Origin: Roseovarius bejariae
GTDB lineage: Bacteria > Pseudomonadota > Alphaproteobacteria > Rhodobacterales > Rhodobacteraceae
DNA length: 64,000 nucleotides
Reading direction: 5' to 3'
Assembly: GCF_009669325.1 (NCBI RefSeq)
Contig: NZ_SZWE01000001.1
Location: 2,824,490-2,888,489 of the forward strand
A program made the position numbers and the translations under genes. Numbering within the stretch: position 1 is the stretch's first letter; the number at the start of each line of letters is the position of its first letter. The notes beneath the pieces are model-generated. The model saw only the letters and a list, made by a program, of their open reading frames with translations, was not told where the DNA came from and searched no databases. This document shows positions 18,832-26,447 of the stretch, one piece after another.

Positions 18832-19260
18832 TCATAAAACCCCGATATCTGCCAATGCGGCGGAAAGATCGGCGGGCAGGTCGTCTTCTTCCTGCCGGTG
18901 GGCGGGCAGATCGGCGGGGGCGTCCTCGGGCTTGAGATAGCGCCAGCCCTGGAAGGGGCGTTTGGGGGCGCTGGAGGTGCGGATGACCTCAGTGTCCAGC
19001 ACGAAGGCGCAACGACGTATGCCGTCGTTGCCGATCACCTCGTCGAACCGCACAAGGCGCTGGCGGCATTGCACGAGACCCTGCACCACCCAGTAGATCG
19101 AGCCGCCCTCAAGCAGTTCGGCCTCGCGTTTGGGCCACATGCGGGTGATGTGCCGGGGCAGACCATCGGGGCCCTTGGCGCGGGTCGAGGATTGCCACTG
19201 GATCAGGCTGTCGACACTTTCCGATCCGACGCTGAGTTTTATGAGGTGCAGTTTGGCCAT
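18832..19260 (-). CDS. DUF1489 family protein
   Basis: 142-residue cytoplasmic protein beginning MAKLHLIKLSVGSESVDSL, characteristic of DUF1489, a small alphaproteobacterial family of unknown function. It is divergent from nrdJ with a 90-base gap, which may hold both promoters. The C-terminal 30 residues are acidic and variable. Confidence 0.88.
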   Translation of the reverse strand: MAKLHLIKLSVGSESVDSLIQWQSSTRAKGPDGLPRHITRMWPKREAELLEGGSIYWVVQGLVQCRQRLVRFDEVIGNDGIRRCAFVLDTEVIRTSSAPKRPFQGWRYLKPEDAPADLPAHRQEEDDLPADLSAALADIGVL

Positions 19261-19350
19261 GCGATTCCCCCGTTTCAGGGCATATAGGGTAGTGGAAATG
19301 TGGGTGGCTTCAAGCTATTGTGGGTCTCCGCCCAAGACAGGATTCGCCCG

Positions 19351-21642
19351 ATGACACGCTTTGCTGCCCCGATTGCCCAGTCCATCTGGGACATGAAATA
19401 CCGCCTGAAAGAGGCCGATGGCACACCGATTGACGAAACGGTGGAGGATACATGGCGCCGCATTGCCCGCGCCTTGGCCAAGGTGGAAAACGACCCGGAC
19501 CATTGGGAAGAGCGGTTTTATGCCGCCCTGGAGGATTTCAAGTACCTGCCCGCGGGCCGGATCACCGCCGGGGCGGGCACCGCGCGGAGTGTGACGCTGT
19601 TCAATTGTTTTGTCATGGGCACGATCCCCGACGATATGGGCGGCATTTTCGAGATGCTGAAAGAGGCCGCGCTGACCATGCAACAGGGCGGCGGGATCGG
19701 CTATGACTTCAGCACCATCCGGCCGAGGGGCGCCGAGGTGAAAAGCGTGGCCGCCGATGCCAGCGGGCCGCTGTCGTTCATGGATGTCTGGGACGCCATG
19801 TGCCGGACGATCATGTCTGCGGGCTCGCGCCGGGGCGCGATGATGGCGACCATGCGCTGCGATCATCCGGATATCGAGGATTTCATCACCGCCAAAGCCG
19901 ACTCGGCCCGGTTGCGGATGTTCAACCTGTCGGTGCTGGTGACGGATGCCTTCATGGAGGCGGTGAAGGCCGATGGGCCGTGGGACCTGCGGTTCGGGGA
20001 CAAGGTGTACAAGACCGTCGAGGCGCGTGATCTGTGGAACCAGATCATGCAGGCCACCTATGATTATGCCGAACCGGGTGTGATCTTCATCGACCGGGTG
20101 AACGCCGCCAACAACCTGAACTACTGCGAGACGATCAGCGCCACGAACCCCTGTGGCGAGCAACCCCTGCCGCCCTATGGGGCCTGCCTTTTGGGGTCGA
20201 TCAACATGGCGCGGCTGGTGCGTGATCCCTTCGGCGAGGGGGCCGAGTTGGACGAGGCGGCACTGAACGATCTGGTCGCCACCGCCGTGCGGATGATGGA
20301 CAACGTTGTGGATGCCTCGAAGTTCCCGCTGGAGGCGCAGGCACAGGAGGCCGCGGCCAAGCGGCGGATCGGGCTGGGCGTGACGGGGCTGGCCGATGCC
20401 TTGTTGATGGTCGGCATGCGCTATGGCAGCGACGAGGCGGCGGCACAGACCGAAGCCTGGCTGCATCAGATCGCGCGGGCGGCCTACCTGGCCAGTGTGG
20501 AGCTGGCCAAGGAGAAGGGGGCGTTTCCGCTGTTCGATGCCGAGGCGTTCCTTGCGTCCGGTGCGATGCAGGAGATGGACGCGGATGTGCGCGACGCCAT
20601 CGCCGAGCATGGCATTCGCAATGCGCTTTTGACCTCCATCGCGCCCACCGGCACGATCAGCCTTTATGCCGGGAACGTCAGTTCCGGGATCGAGCCGGTC
20701 TTTGCCTATAGCTATACCCGGAAGGTCCTGCAAAAGGACGGCACCCGCACCGAGGAAGAGGTGGTGGATTACGCCGTGCAGATGTGGCGCGAGCGGTTCG
20801 GCGATGCGGACCTGCCCGAGTATTTCGTGAATGCCCAGACGCTGGCCCCGCAGGATCACGTGAAAATGCAGGCCGCCGCGCAGCGCTGGATCGACAGTTC
20901 GATTTCCAAGACGATCAACTGCCCCGCCGATATTTCCTTCGAGGCGTTCAAGGATGTCTACCTTCAGGCCTACGAAACGGGCTGCAAGGGATGCACGACC
21001 TACCGGCCCAACGATGTGACGGGGAGTGTGCTGAGTGTGTCGGAAAGCGCGGACAAGGCCCCTGGCGAGGCCCCGGATCAGGTCCGGGGGGCGATGCCGC
21101 CCGAGGGGGGCGAGATCGTTTACATGTCCGAGCCGCTGGACCGCCCGACCGAGTTGGAAGGCGCGACCTACAAGCTCAAGTGGCCCGACAGCAACCATGC
21201 GATCTATATCACCGTCAACGACATCGTGTTGAACGGCCACCGGCGGCCGTTCGAGGTGTTCATCAATTCCAAGAACATGGAGCATTTCGCTTGGACCGTG
21301 GCGCTGACGCGGATGATCTCGGCGGTGTTCCGGCGGGGGGGCGATGTGTCTTTCGTAGTCGAGGAGTTGAAGGCCGTTTTCGACCCGCGCGGCGGGGCGT
21401 GGATGCAGGGCAAGTACATTCCTTCGATCCTTGCCGCGATTGGCGGTATCCTGGAGCAGCACATGATCTCGATCGGCTTTTTGGAGGGCGAGGGACTTGG
21501 CCTCAAGAGTGATCCGACGCAATCGGTGGTGAACCTAGATGCGCCACGTGGCCCGGCCTGCCCGTCTTGCGGCAGTTTCGACATGCGCATGGTCGAAGGT
21601 TGTATGACCTGCGGCAGTTGCGGGCACTCGAAGTGTGGCTAA
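19351..21642 (+). CDS. nrdJ: Adenosylcobalamin-dependent ribonucleotide reductase (class II)
   Basis: Reduces ribonucleotides to deoxyribonucleotides using adenosylcobalamin, so oxygen is neither needed nor harmful. Visible are NCFVMGTIPDDMGG (redox Cys), the finger-loop NPCGEQPLPPYGACLLGSIN, and TSIAPTGTISL. The C-terminal cysteine tail CPSCGSFDMRMVEGC...CGSCGHSKCG probably shuttles electrons or binds metal. 763 residues from ATG 19351, the length of the shorter class II form seen in Rhodobacteraceae. It is the last conserved gene before the accessory island. Confidence 0.95.
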   Translation: MTRFAAPIAQSIWDMKYRLKEADGTPIDETVEDTWRRIARALAKVENDPDHWEERFYAALEDFKYLPAGRITAGAGTARSVTLFNCFVMGTIPDDMGGIFEMLKEAALTMQQGGGIGYDFSTIRPRGAEVKSVAADASGPLSFMDVWDAMCRTIMSAGSRRGAMMATMRCDHPDIEDFITAKADSARLRMFNLSVLVTDAFMEAVKADGPWDLRFGDKVYKTVEARDLWNQIMQATYDYAEPGVIFIDRVNAANNLNYCETISATNPCGEQPLPPYGACLLGSINMARLVRDPFGEGAELDEAALNDLVATAVRMMDNVVDASKFPLEAQAQEAAAKRRIGLGVTGLADALLMVGMRYGSDEAAAQTEAWLHQIARAAYLASVELAKEKGAFPLFDAEAFLASGAMQEMDADVRDAIAEHGIRNALLTSIAPTGTISLYAGNVSSGIEPVFAYSYTRKVLQKDGTRTEEEVVDYAVQMWRERFGDADLPEYFVNAQTLAPQDHVKMQAAAQRWIDSSISKTINCPADISFEAFKDVYLQAYETGCKGCTTYRPNDVTGSVLSVSESADKAPGEAPDQVRGAMPPEGGEIVYMSEPLDRPTELEGATYKLKWPDSNHAIYITVNDIVLNGHRRPFEVFINSKNMEHFAWTVALTRMISAVFRRGGDVSFVVEELKAVFDPRGGAWMQGKYIPSILAAIGGILEQHMISIGFLEGEGLGLKSDPTQSVVNLDAPRGPACPSCGSFDMRMVEGCMTCGSCGHSKCG

Positions 21643-21727
21643 GGCATTGGGGGTGGCAGGTGTTTGTCGTTACGGGCGTAGTTATGCCAAATCGGCTGAT
21701 TTTACTGCCACGCGTCGGCGAAAGTTT

Positions 21728-21783
21728 TGCCAAGGGAGTCTAAGTATCTGTAAAACAGATACTTTTTAAGAACTCCCTTGGCA
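21728..21783. repeat. Nested perfect palindrome at island edge, possible terminator
   Basis: Outer arms TGCCAAGGGAGT (21728-21739) and ACTCCCTTGGCA (21772-21783) are perfect over 12 bases. An inner perfect hairpin AAGTATCTGT/ACAGATACTT spans 21742-21764 and is followed by TTTTTAA. ATTCTGGTCCAGAAT follows at 21799-21813. The position 86 bases after nrdJ suits a terminator, but the nesting is also what a mobile-element end or recombination site could look like. The 343-base gene gap 21643-21985 otherwise holds only the element at 21826. Confidence 0.6.
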
Positions 21784-21825
21784 GGCCCTGAGGAGACATT
21801 CTGGTCCAGAATATGACCGGGCTTG

Positions 21826-21900
21826 GTGGGGGCTGCCGGAAGCGGCCCTCTTGGTGAGGCCGCGTCGGACAGCCCCCACCCCGGCCGGTCTCGCTTACAC
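21826..21900 (+). repeat. GC-rich hairpin element, copy 1
   Basis: Arms GTGGGGGCTG (21826-21835) and CAGCCCCCAC (21870-21879) with inner GCGGCC/GGCCGC, followed by a shared tail GCCGGTCTCGCT. Copy 2 is at 26352-26424, about 80% identical by eye. Each copy precedes a plus-strand transcription unit of the island (ORF A here, the protease there), so a mobile palindrome or a shared 5' regulatory element is possible. Confidence 0.6.
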
Positions 21901-21985
21901 AAACATCTACACAATCTAACCGGAGCAGGGATCTTCTGACGCGCCCCACGACTGGGCGCGCATTTCCACAAGGAAAGGTGATCCC

Positions 21986-22384
21986 TTGAAGCATATTCCC
22001 GACATCCATGCCCTGCTCCGGCACATTAACAAGCTTGGTGATTTTCTGCGCTGGCTTCGCGCAGAAGGTGACAGTCTTGTCGCCTCGGCCGAGCTGCTCG
22101 GTGGCCAGAAATGGGCCGAGCGCGCCCGCAGTATCGTTGCGGTTGTTCAGAATGGCCACGACCTCGGCGCCCGCCGAGGGGAGCTCCTTGCCCTACAAAG
22201 GCTATTGAACCTTGATTTCACCACCGCTCTTGGCAGCCCAGAGGCAAAGCGCTTTGCGGCCATCCATCCGGATGATCCGCGGGCCGATGCTGCGCGACGA
22301 TGCGCAGAGGCGCTTTGCCGAGGCCTGCGGGCGCTTGAGGCCCTGCGTCTGGCTGGCGTCGTCAACGTGCGGGAGGCGGTGTGA
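21986..22384 (+). CDS. Unknown protein A of the accessory island
   Basis: 132-residue protein, not recognised. It is rich in Ala, Leu and Arg with alternating helical stretches (HALLRHINKLGDFLRWLRAEG; AEALCRGLRALEALRLAG) and has no signal peptide or membrane segment. A TTG start at 21986 with AAGGAAAGGTG upstream is plausible. Its stop overlaps the ATG of ORF B as TGATG, so A and B are probably translated together. Confidence 0.6.
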   Translation: MKHIPDIHALLRHINKLGDFLRWLRAEGDSLVASAELLGGQKWAERARSIVAVVQNGHDLGARRGELLALQRLLNLDFTTALGSPEAKRFAAIHPDDPRADAARRCAEALCRGLRALEALRLAGVVNVREAV

Positions 22385-22770
22385 TGCAGGGCAGTCAATC
22401 GACAAAGCTGGCGCAAGCGCGTGTCTTGACGCTCTATGTCGGCCGGTGGCTGGATCTGCTTGATTTCCAGGCCCACCAGGCGGCGCCACCCTTCTCCCCG
22501 AGCGTTTCCACCTATCACGACATGCTGGACCCGAACGGGACGGATGCCGCCCGGCTCGCGGCTTGTTGGGCAATGCAACACCATGTTCGACGCCGCGCTG
22601 AAGCCGAACGAATGCACGGCGAAGCTGCCTACGCCCGCCTCCGTCCGGTTGATCCCTATGGTCACCGCTGGCGCACCACGCGCGAAGGTGCAGCCCTGGA
22701 GACGATTGCTTCTATGCTCTCATCGGCAATCGAGCTCTTCAGTAGCAGCACCAATGAGGCCGCCAGGTGA
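22384..22770 (+). CDS. Unknown protein B of the accessory island
   Basis: 128-residue protein of unknown function, coupled to ORF A by a TGATG overlap. Conserved-looking stretches are STYHDMLDPNGTDAARLAA, YARLRPVDPYGHRWRTTREG and ALETIASMLSSAIELF. An N-terminally truncated paralogue lies at 28861-29192. The conserved parts of both copies are shared, and both are convergent with a pilin-DUF285 gene, which hints at a linked role or joint transfer. Confidence 0.65.
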   Translation: MQGSQSTKLAQARVLTLYVGRWLDLLDFQAHQAAPPFSPSVSTYHDMLDPNGTDAARLAACWAMQHHVRRRAEAERMHGEAAYARLRPVDPYGHRWRTTREGAALETIASMLSSAIELFSSSTNEAAR

Positions 22771-22775
22771 GAAAA

Positions 22776-22803
22776 AGTGGGGTCGCAAGGATGTGACCCC
22801 ACT
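22776..22803 (+). terminator. Hairpin after ORF B, probable terminator
   Basis: Stem AGTGGGGTC/GACCCCACT (9 bp) with a 10-base loop, starting five bases after the ORF B stop. The trailing sequence TCTTCTG is only weakly T-rich. Confidence 0.5.
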
Positions 22804-22880
22804 CTTCTGCAGGAGTTATGTTAAACCCGCAGTTCAGGCTTCAATAGCGCGCTACCGGATGAGGTTCACCCATCGTATTC

Positions 22881-22910
22881 AAAGAAAAACGCCGCCCGAG
22901 GGCGGCGTTG
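22881..22910 (-). terminator. Rho-independent terminator of pilin-DUF285 gene 1
   Basis: On the minus strand, stem AACGCCGCC/GGCGGCGTT with loop CTCG, followed by TTTTCTTT. It lies 24 bases after the stop. An almost identical terminator follows pilin-DUF285 gene 3 (54217-54246). Confidence 0.85.
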
Positions 22911-22933
22911 GTCTATCTCTTATGCGTTACGGC

Positions 22934-24037
22934 TTACGGGGTGCAGTTCTGGAAGTTGGGTGGCGTGAGTGCTCCAGCATTAGCAGCGAAATTTTGACAA
23001 AGAGTCACATTCGGATTCACCGTCCATCCGGACAGATTTTGGTTAAAGGCGACGGCATTTTGGAACATGCCGTGCATAGCCGTCACGCTCGATGTGTCCC
23101 AAAAACTGATGTCCTGGTTGAACGCGTTGGCGTGACCGAACATACCCCACATCTCCGTGGCACTGGACGTGTCCCAGCTTCCGATGTCCTGATTGAAGGC
23201 GCTGGTTTCGAAAAACATTTGGTGCATATCGGTGACGATCGAGGTATCCCAACTGCTGATGTCCTGATTGAATGCGGTGGTATAGGAGAACATTTTACCC
23301 ATATCTGTCACGCTTGAAGTATTCCAAGCGCTGATATCCTGATTGAAGGCGTCAGTGAAGCTGAACATGCTACTCATGTCCGCTACGCTCGAGGTATCCC
23401 AACCGCCGATGTTCTGGTTGAAGGCCTCGGCGTTGAAGAACATAAGGCTCATATCCGCTACGCTCGACGTATCCCATCCGCTGATGTCCTGATTGAACGC
23501 CGATGCACTGATAAACATTCCGCTCATATCAATCACGCTCGACGTGTCCCAGTAGCTGATATCTTGGTTGAAGCCATTATCGAGGCGGAAAAGATTTGAA
23601 AAATCAGTGACCTGGCCGGTGAAAATATTGCTCTGTGAATTGGCGAAGGTATAGCTGTTATTGTCGGGACCAGTGATCGCGTAACTTTCATCGCCGCCGG
23701 CTTCGCTGGAAGCCACCGCGCGCAGCATCGTGTTATCCACGATCAACATGCCCTCGCAAACTGATCCGGTGCCGACGGGGGCGATTGTCCCTACATTGGT
23801 CGGATCATAGCACTCGCTGTCAGTCACGGGCTCTGAGCCTCCTGCGGATTCGCTGCCAGCACCAGCTCTACCACCTGCTTCCTTGTTCGCGACCTCTTTG
23901 GCCAAACCATCGAAGGTGTCTTTTGCCGTGGTGCCGTATTGGAGTACCGCGCTGATGGCCAAGATGCTGATCAGTCCTACCAGTAGGCCGTACTCTGTTG
24001 CACTCGCCGCTCTGTTGTGCATCGAAAGCCTCATCAT
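22934..24037 (-). CDS. Flp-type pilin N terminus fused to BspA-like DUF285 repeats, copy 1
   Basis: 367-residue protein, probably displayed on the surface. Residues 1-35 look like a Flp/Tad prepilin: a short basic leader, then ASATEYG (Glu15, Tyr16) and a hydrophobic helix to residue 32, with [11 protein letters not shown] after it as in Flp pilins. A linker with Cys76 and Cys94 follows. From residue 156 there are eight repeats of 25 residues on the pattern [21 protein letters not shown], the BspA-like/DUF285 leucine-rich surface repeat. The start (ATG 24037, AAGGGAAAT upstream) was chosen over the longer ORF because it aligns with the two paralogues. The usual -1 Gly of the cleavage site is Ala here. 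Function inferred: adhesin or decorated pilin subunit. Confidence 0.85.
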   Translation of the reverse strand: MMRLSMHNRAASATEYGLLVGLISILAISAVLQYGTTAKDTFDGLAKEVANKEAGGRAGAGSESAGGSEPVTDSECYDPTNVGTIAPVGTGSVCEGMLIVDNTMLRAVASSEAGGDESYAITGPDNNSYTFANSQSNIFTGQVTDFSNLFRLDNGFNQDISYWDTSSVIDMSGMFISASAFNQDISGWDTSSVADMSLMFFNAEAFNQNIGGWDTSSVADMSSMFSFTDAFNQDISAWNTSSVTDMGKMFSYTTAFNQDISSWDTSIVTDMHQMFFETSAFNQDIGSWDTSSATEMWGMFGHANAFNQDISFWDTSSVTAMHGMFQNAVAFNQNLSGWTVNPNVTLCQNFAANAGALTPPNFQNCTP

Positions 24038-24230
24038 ATTTCCCTTTGTTCTCTTGTGGCTTCTCAGCAAATAGGAACAGGCGGTGCGCGCCAGAAACAG
24101 TCTGTTCTGAAAACCCGAACTCAAAAGGCGAGCCATATACCCCTTTGGGTAGCCCGGAATGTTCCGAAGTTTTTGATCTGGATTTCGGGAGATCGCGACC
24201 CCACCCAGCGGAACCCCTCGTCTGATTTGA
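24038..24230 (-). promoter_or_regulatory. Conserved leader/promoter of pilin-DUF285 gene 1
   Basis: This stretch is shared with the regions upstream of the two paralogues. A conserved block (plus-strand CTCAAAAGGCGAG then a CCCCTTTGGG-type segment) starts about 85 bases from the ATG in all three. Read on the minus strand it gives CTACCCAAAGGGGTATATGG, with TATATG as a possible -10. The rest of 24231-24420 holds no feature I can support. Confidence 0.55.
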
Positions 24231-24420
24231 CAGCTTCGGTGGCGGGGGCTTCGTTTAACATGGAGCCACCTGGCGCACAGCCCTTGATGGGCCCGCGCCT
24301 ACGAATGGCGACAGCAGATCAGATTGCCCACAGCGAGCTCTTGTCGCCAGGTCGACTATTCGGGACCTGTTTGAGACTATCCAATGCTGTCTTCGCGTGG
24401 AGAGTTCTTGGAATTTACAA

Positions 24421-25872
24421 TCAGAGTTTGCTGGCCGACGCGCGCCGGGTGCCGTCCACAAACACTATCGGTGACACCTGTTCACCTCTTTCGGCCGCTT
24501 CATTCTTGATTTGCAGCAGCCGGGCATCTTTCTTGCCCATCTGGCCCACATCGACCACGACATAATAACCGTGAAGGGCTTCTTCTGCAGTCTTGTAGGT
24601 CTCCAGCTGCTTCGTGTACCCGCTCACGAGTTTGCCGTTGCGAGACAGCTTGATCTCGACCAGCACGCGGCCCGCGTACCCTTGCGATACCTTGAAATCG
24701 ACCGGGCCGTTGCCAGTATCCGCCTCGGGCGTGAGGTCCAGATTGTTGGCTTTGCAGTAGGCATGCGCCACAGCGAAAAATAATCGCTGCGCCGCCTTTT
24801 CTGGTCGCGGCGCACCCGCATGATATAGTTCTTCAGAGAACCGGCGGTCTTCGATCAGAAATTGAAATTGCTTGATGATCTGCTCGACCACACTCACGAC
24901 GCCTGCGTAATCCAGGGTCGGTGGCTTTTCGATCGTCATGGGTGCCTGGTCGGCGAGCGTTGTCGCCAACCTGCGCCAGAATACTTCGCCGAGCGGATCG
25001 CCAGACAGGTCATAGGGCTGGGGATCCGCCCCTTTTATCATTTCCAGGAAGGTCTCAAACTCGTCTCGGCCATTGAGCGCCCATCGGCGCAATTTGTCCT
25101 TGTCCTTCCGGCTCCGGACTTCCCAGAGCGCTGCAATCTGGTCGTTTACCCGGCTTCTGAGTTGCTCGTTTTTCGAGGCTGCGTCAGCGACACCCGACCA
25201 GTCCGTTACAACGGGGAGATCGCGCAGGGCATCCGCAGGAACCAAGATAACCGGCTCGCCCTGAGATAGGTGCGGATTGGCGGGCAGTGTCGCCTCAAAG
25301 GTCTTGCCGTTGCGAAGGCTTATTTGCATGGGCTTCCCGGCCACGCCCAACTCAGCAAGTACGCGGTTGTTGAATTTCAGCAGATCACCCAGAATGACGT
25401 TCGTCGTCATATCGCTGATGCGGTCTGGGCCAACGCCTTCTTCGAACAGTGCCATCGCGACGAAAAGATCGGGGTCCTCCACGCCCAACGAGACGATTTG
25501 CTTGGCCGTTTCGATGAAATGACCGGTCATGTGCGCACCCGATCCACTGCCCGACACTGACTCGGCACCGTATCCAAGGCAGCTCCACTTGATCTCAGGG
25601 AAGGACAGCAGGCGTTGCGCGCTACGCCAAGCAACATCGTTCGGGCCGGTTGTCCTGCTCAGGAACTTAATGACATTTGTGAAATGCTGCTCGTATGTGC
25701 GCCTGGCCCCCTTTGCGATTTCGGGGTGGCGGCTCTTGGCAAGCAGTAGTGGGTCGATGAACAGGCGTGTATCGACATTCAATGTCGGATCAAGCACGCC
25801 GGCCTTTACCATCGCTTCCGGAGATATCCTGAAGTGGTCAGAGAAGCGCTCAGGGTTTCTTACCTTACCCAT
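24421..25872 (-). CDS. PD-(D/E)XK nuclease-fold protein, possible defence gene
   Basis: 483-residue protein. The C-terminal part has a nuclease-like core GPVDFKV (Asp392), VLVEIKLS (Glu406, Lys408) and a following KQLETYK, the D...ExK...Q pattern of PD-(D/E)XK restriction-type enzymes. The first about 370 residues contain no domain I recognise. It follows a 69-residue basic protein gene by 62 bases on the same strand and probably shares its transcript. Location in an island beside unrelated genes suggests a single-protein anti-phage or DNA-processing function, but this is inference. Confidence 0.7.
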   Translation of the reverse strand: MGKVRNPERFSDHFRISPEAMVKAGVLDPTLNVDTRLFIDPLLLAKSRHPEIAKGARRTYEQHFTNVIKFLSRTTGPNDVAWRSAQRLLSFPEIKWSCLGYGAESVSGSGSGAHMTGHFIETAKQIVSLGVEDPDLFVAMALFEEGVGPDRISDMTTNVILGDLLKFNNRVLAELGVAGKPMQISLRNGKTFEATLPANPHLSQGEPVILVPADALRDLPVVTDWSGVADAASKNEQLRSRVNDQIAALWEVRSRKDKDKLRRWALNGRDEFETFLEMIKGADPQPYDLSGDPLGEVFWRRLATTLADQAPMTIEKPPTLDYAGVVSVVEQIIKQFQFLIEDRRFSEELYHAGAPRPEKAAQRLFFAVAHAYCKANNLDLTPEADTGNGPVDFKVSQGYAGRVLVEIKLSRNGKLVSGYTKQLETYKTAEEALHGYYVVVDVGQMGKKDARLLQIKNEAAERGEQVSPIVFVDGTRRASASKL

Positions 25873-25934
25873 TGATACATCTCACTAAGAACATGACACG
25901 GCGCAACCCGATGTACTGGCACAGCCCGCTTCCT

Positions 25935-26144
25935 TCAGGATTCGCGAACCGTCGTGCGCGGGTGAGACTTGGCATATCCCTTTGATACAAACCGCCCGGA
26001 TATCGCGCTGCGCGCGCTGCCGGTCGATCCGCCACCCCGTGCTTCTTTTACAGTGGTCTTGGGGCTCTTCTTGCCGTGTTTCGCCGTCACATAGCGACCG
26101 CTGATTGCGCTGCGATAACTGCCGCCTGCTGATTTCTTCGCCAT
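25935..26144 (-). CDS. Small basic protein with duplicated RSAISGR motif
   Basis: 69 residues, very rich in Lys, Arg, Ser and Gly, made of two similar halves: YRSAISGRYVTAKHGKKSPK and SARSAISGRFVSKGYAKSHP, each ending in TTV(K/R)E. ATG 26144 has GGAGGT eight bases upstream. It resembles a widespread group of small uncharacterised proteins found on mobile elements; I know of no established function. It lies directly upstream of the PD-(D/E)XK-fold gene, so it may bind DNA or regulate it (inference). The much longer same-frame ORF extending upstream is antisense to the protease gene and was not accepted. Confidence 0.7.
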   Translation of the reverse strand: MAKKSAGGSYRSAISGRYVTAKHGKKSPKTTVKEARGGGSTGSARSAISGRFVSKGYAKSHPRTTVRES

Positions 26145-26351
26145 CTCTGAGACCTCCATATGATGTGTCCAAGGCTGTGAACTCCACCACATATACCACA
26201 AACTGCATGAAGCACAAAGAGTGAACGCCATTCGGTGCCACAAGACAATGCGGGCGGTGACGTCGCGCTGTTTGTCGATCAAGGCATTTGAAGCTGGCGC
26301 CTCTGGCACGCAGTGAAAACACTCCGCTGATCCGGGAAATGGCCGACAAGG

Positions 26352-26424
26352 GTGGGGCTGTCTGACGCGGCCCTCCTGATGAGGCCGCGTCGGAAAGCCC
26401 CCACTCCGCCGGTCTCGCTGACAC
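26352..26424 (+). repeat. GC-rich hairpin element, copy 2
   Basis: Arms GTGGGGCTG (26352-26360) and AGCCCCCAC (26396-26404) with inner GCGGCC/GGCCGC, then the shared GCCGGTCTCGCT tail. It ends about 24 bases before the protease ATG, so it would lie in its 5' untranslated region. The rest of the 303-base gap 26145-26447 shows nothing else I can support. Confidence 0.6.
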
Positions 26425-26447
26425 TCACTCTCCTGCGAGGTTTCCCG

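Noticed and set aside
19315..21522. 735-codon ORF opposite nrdJ
   Set aside because: It is a shadow of nrdJ codon bias in high-GC DNA; no domain and no ribosome site.
21728..21900. Integron attC site
   Set aside because: No GTTRRRY/RYYYAAC core pair and no integrase seen; the palindromes are longer and more perfect than attC arms.
23000..23560. Regular 75-base repeats that might look like a CRISPR array
   Set aside because: They encode the 25-residue DUF285 repeats, vary between units, and lack spacers or cas genes.
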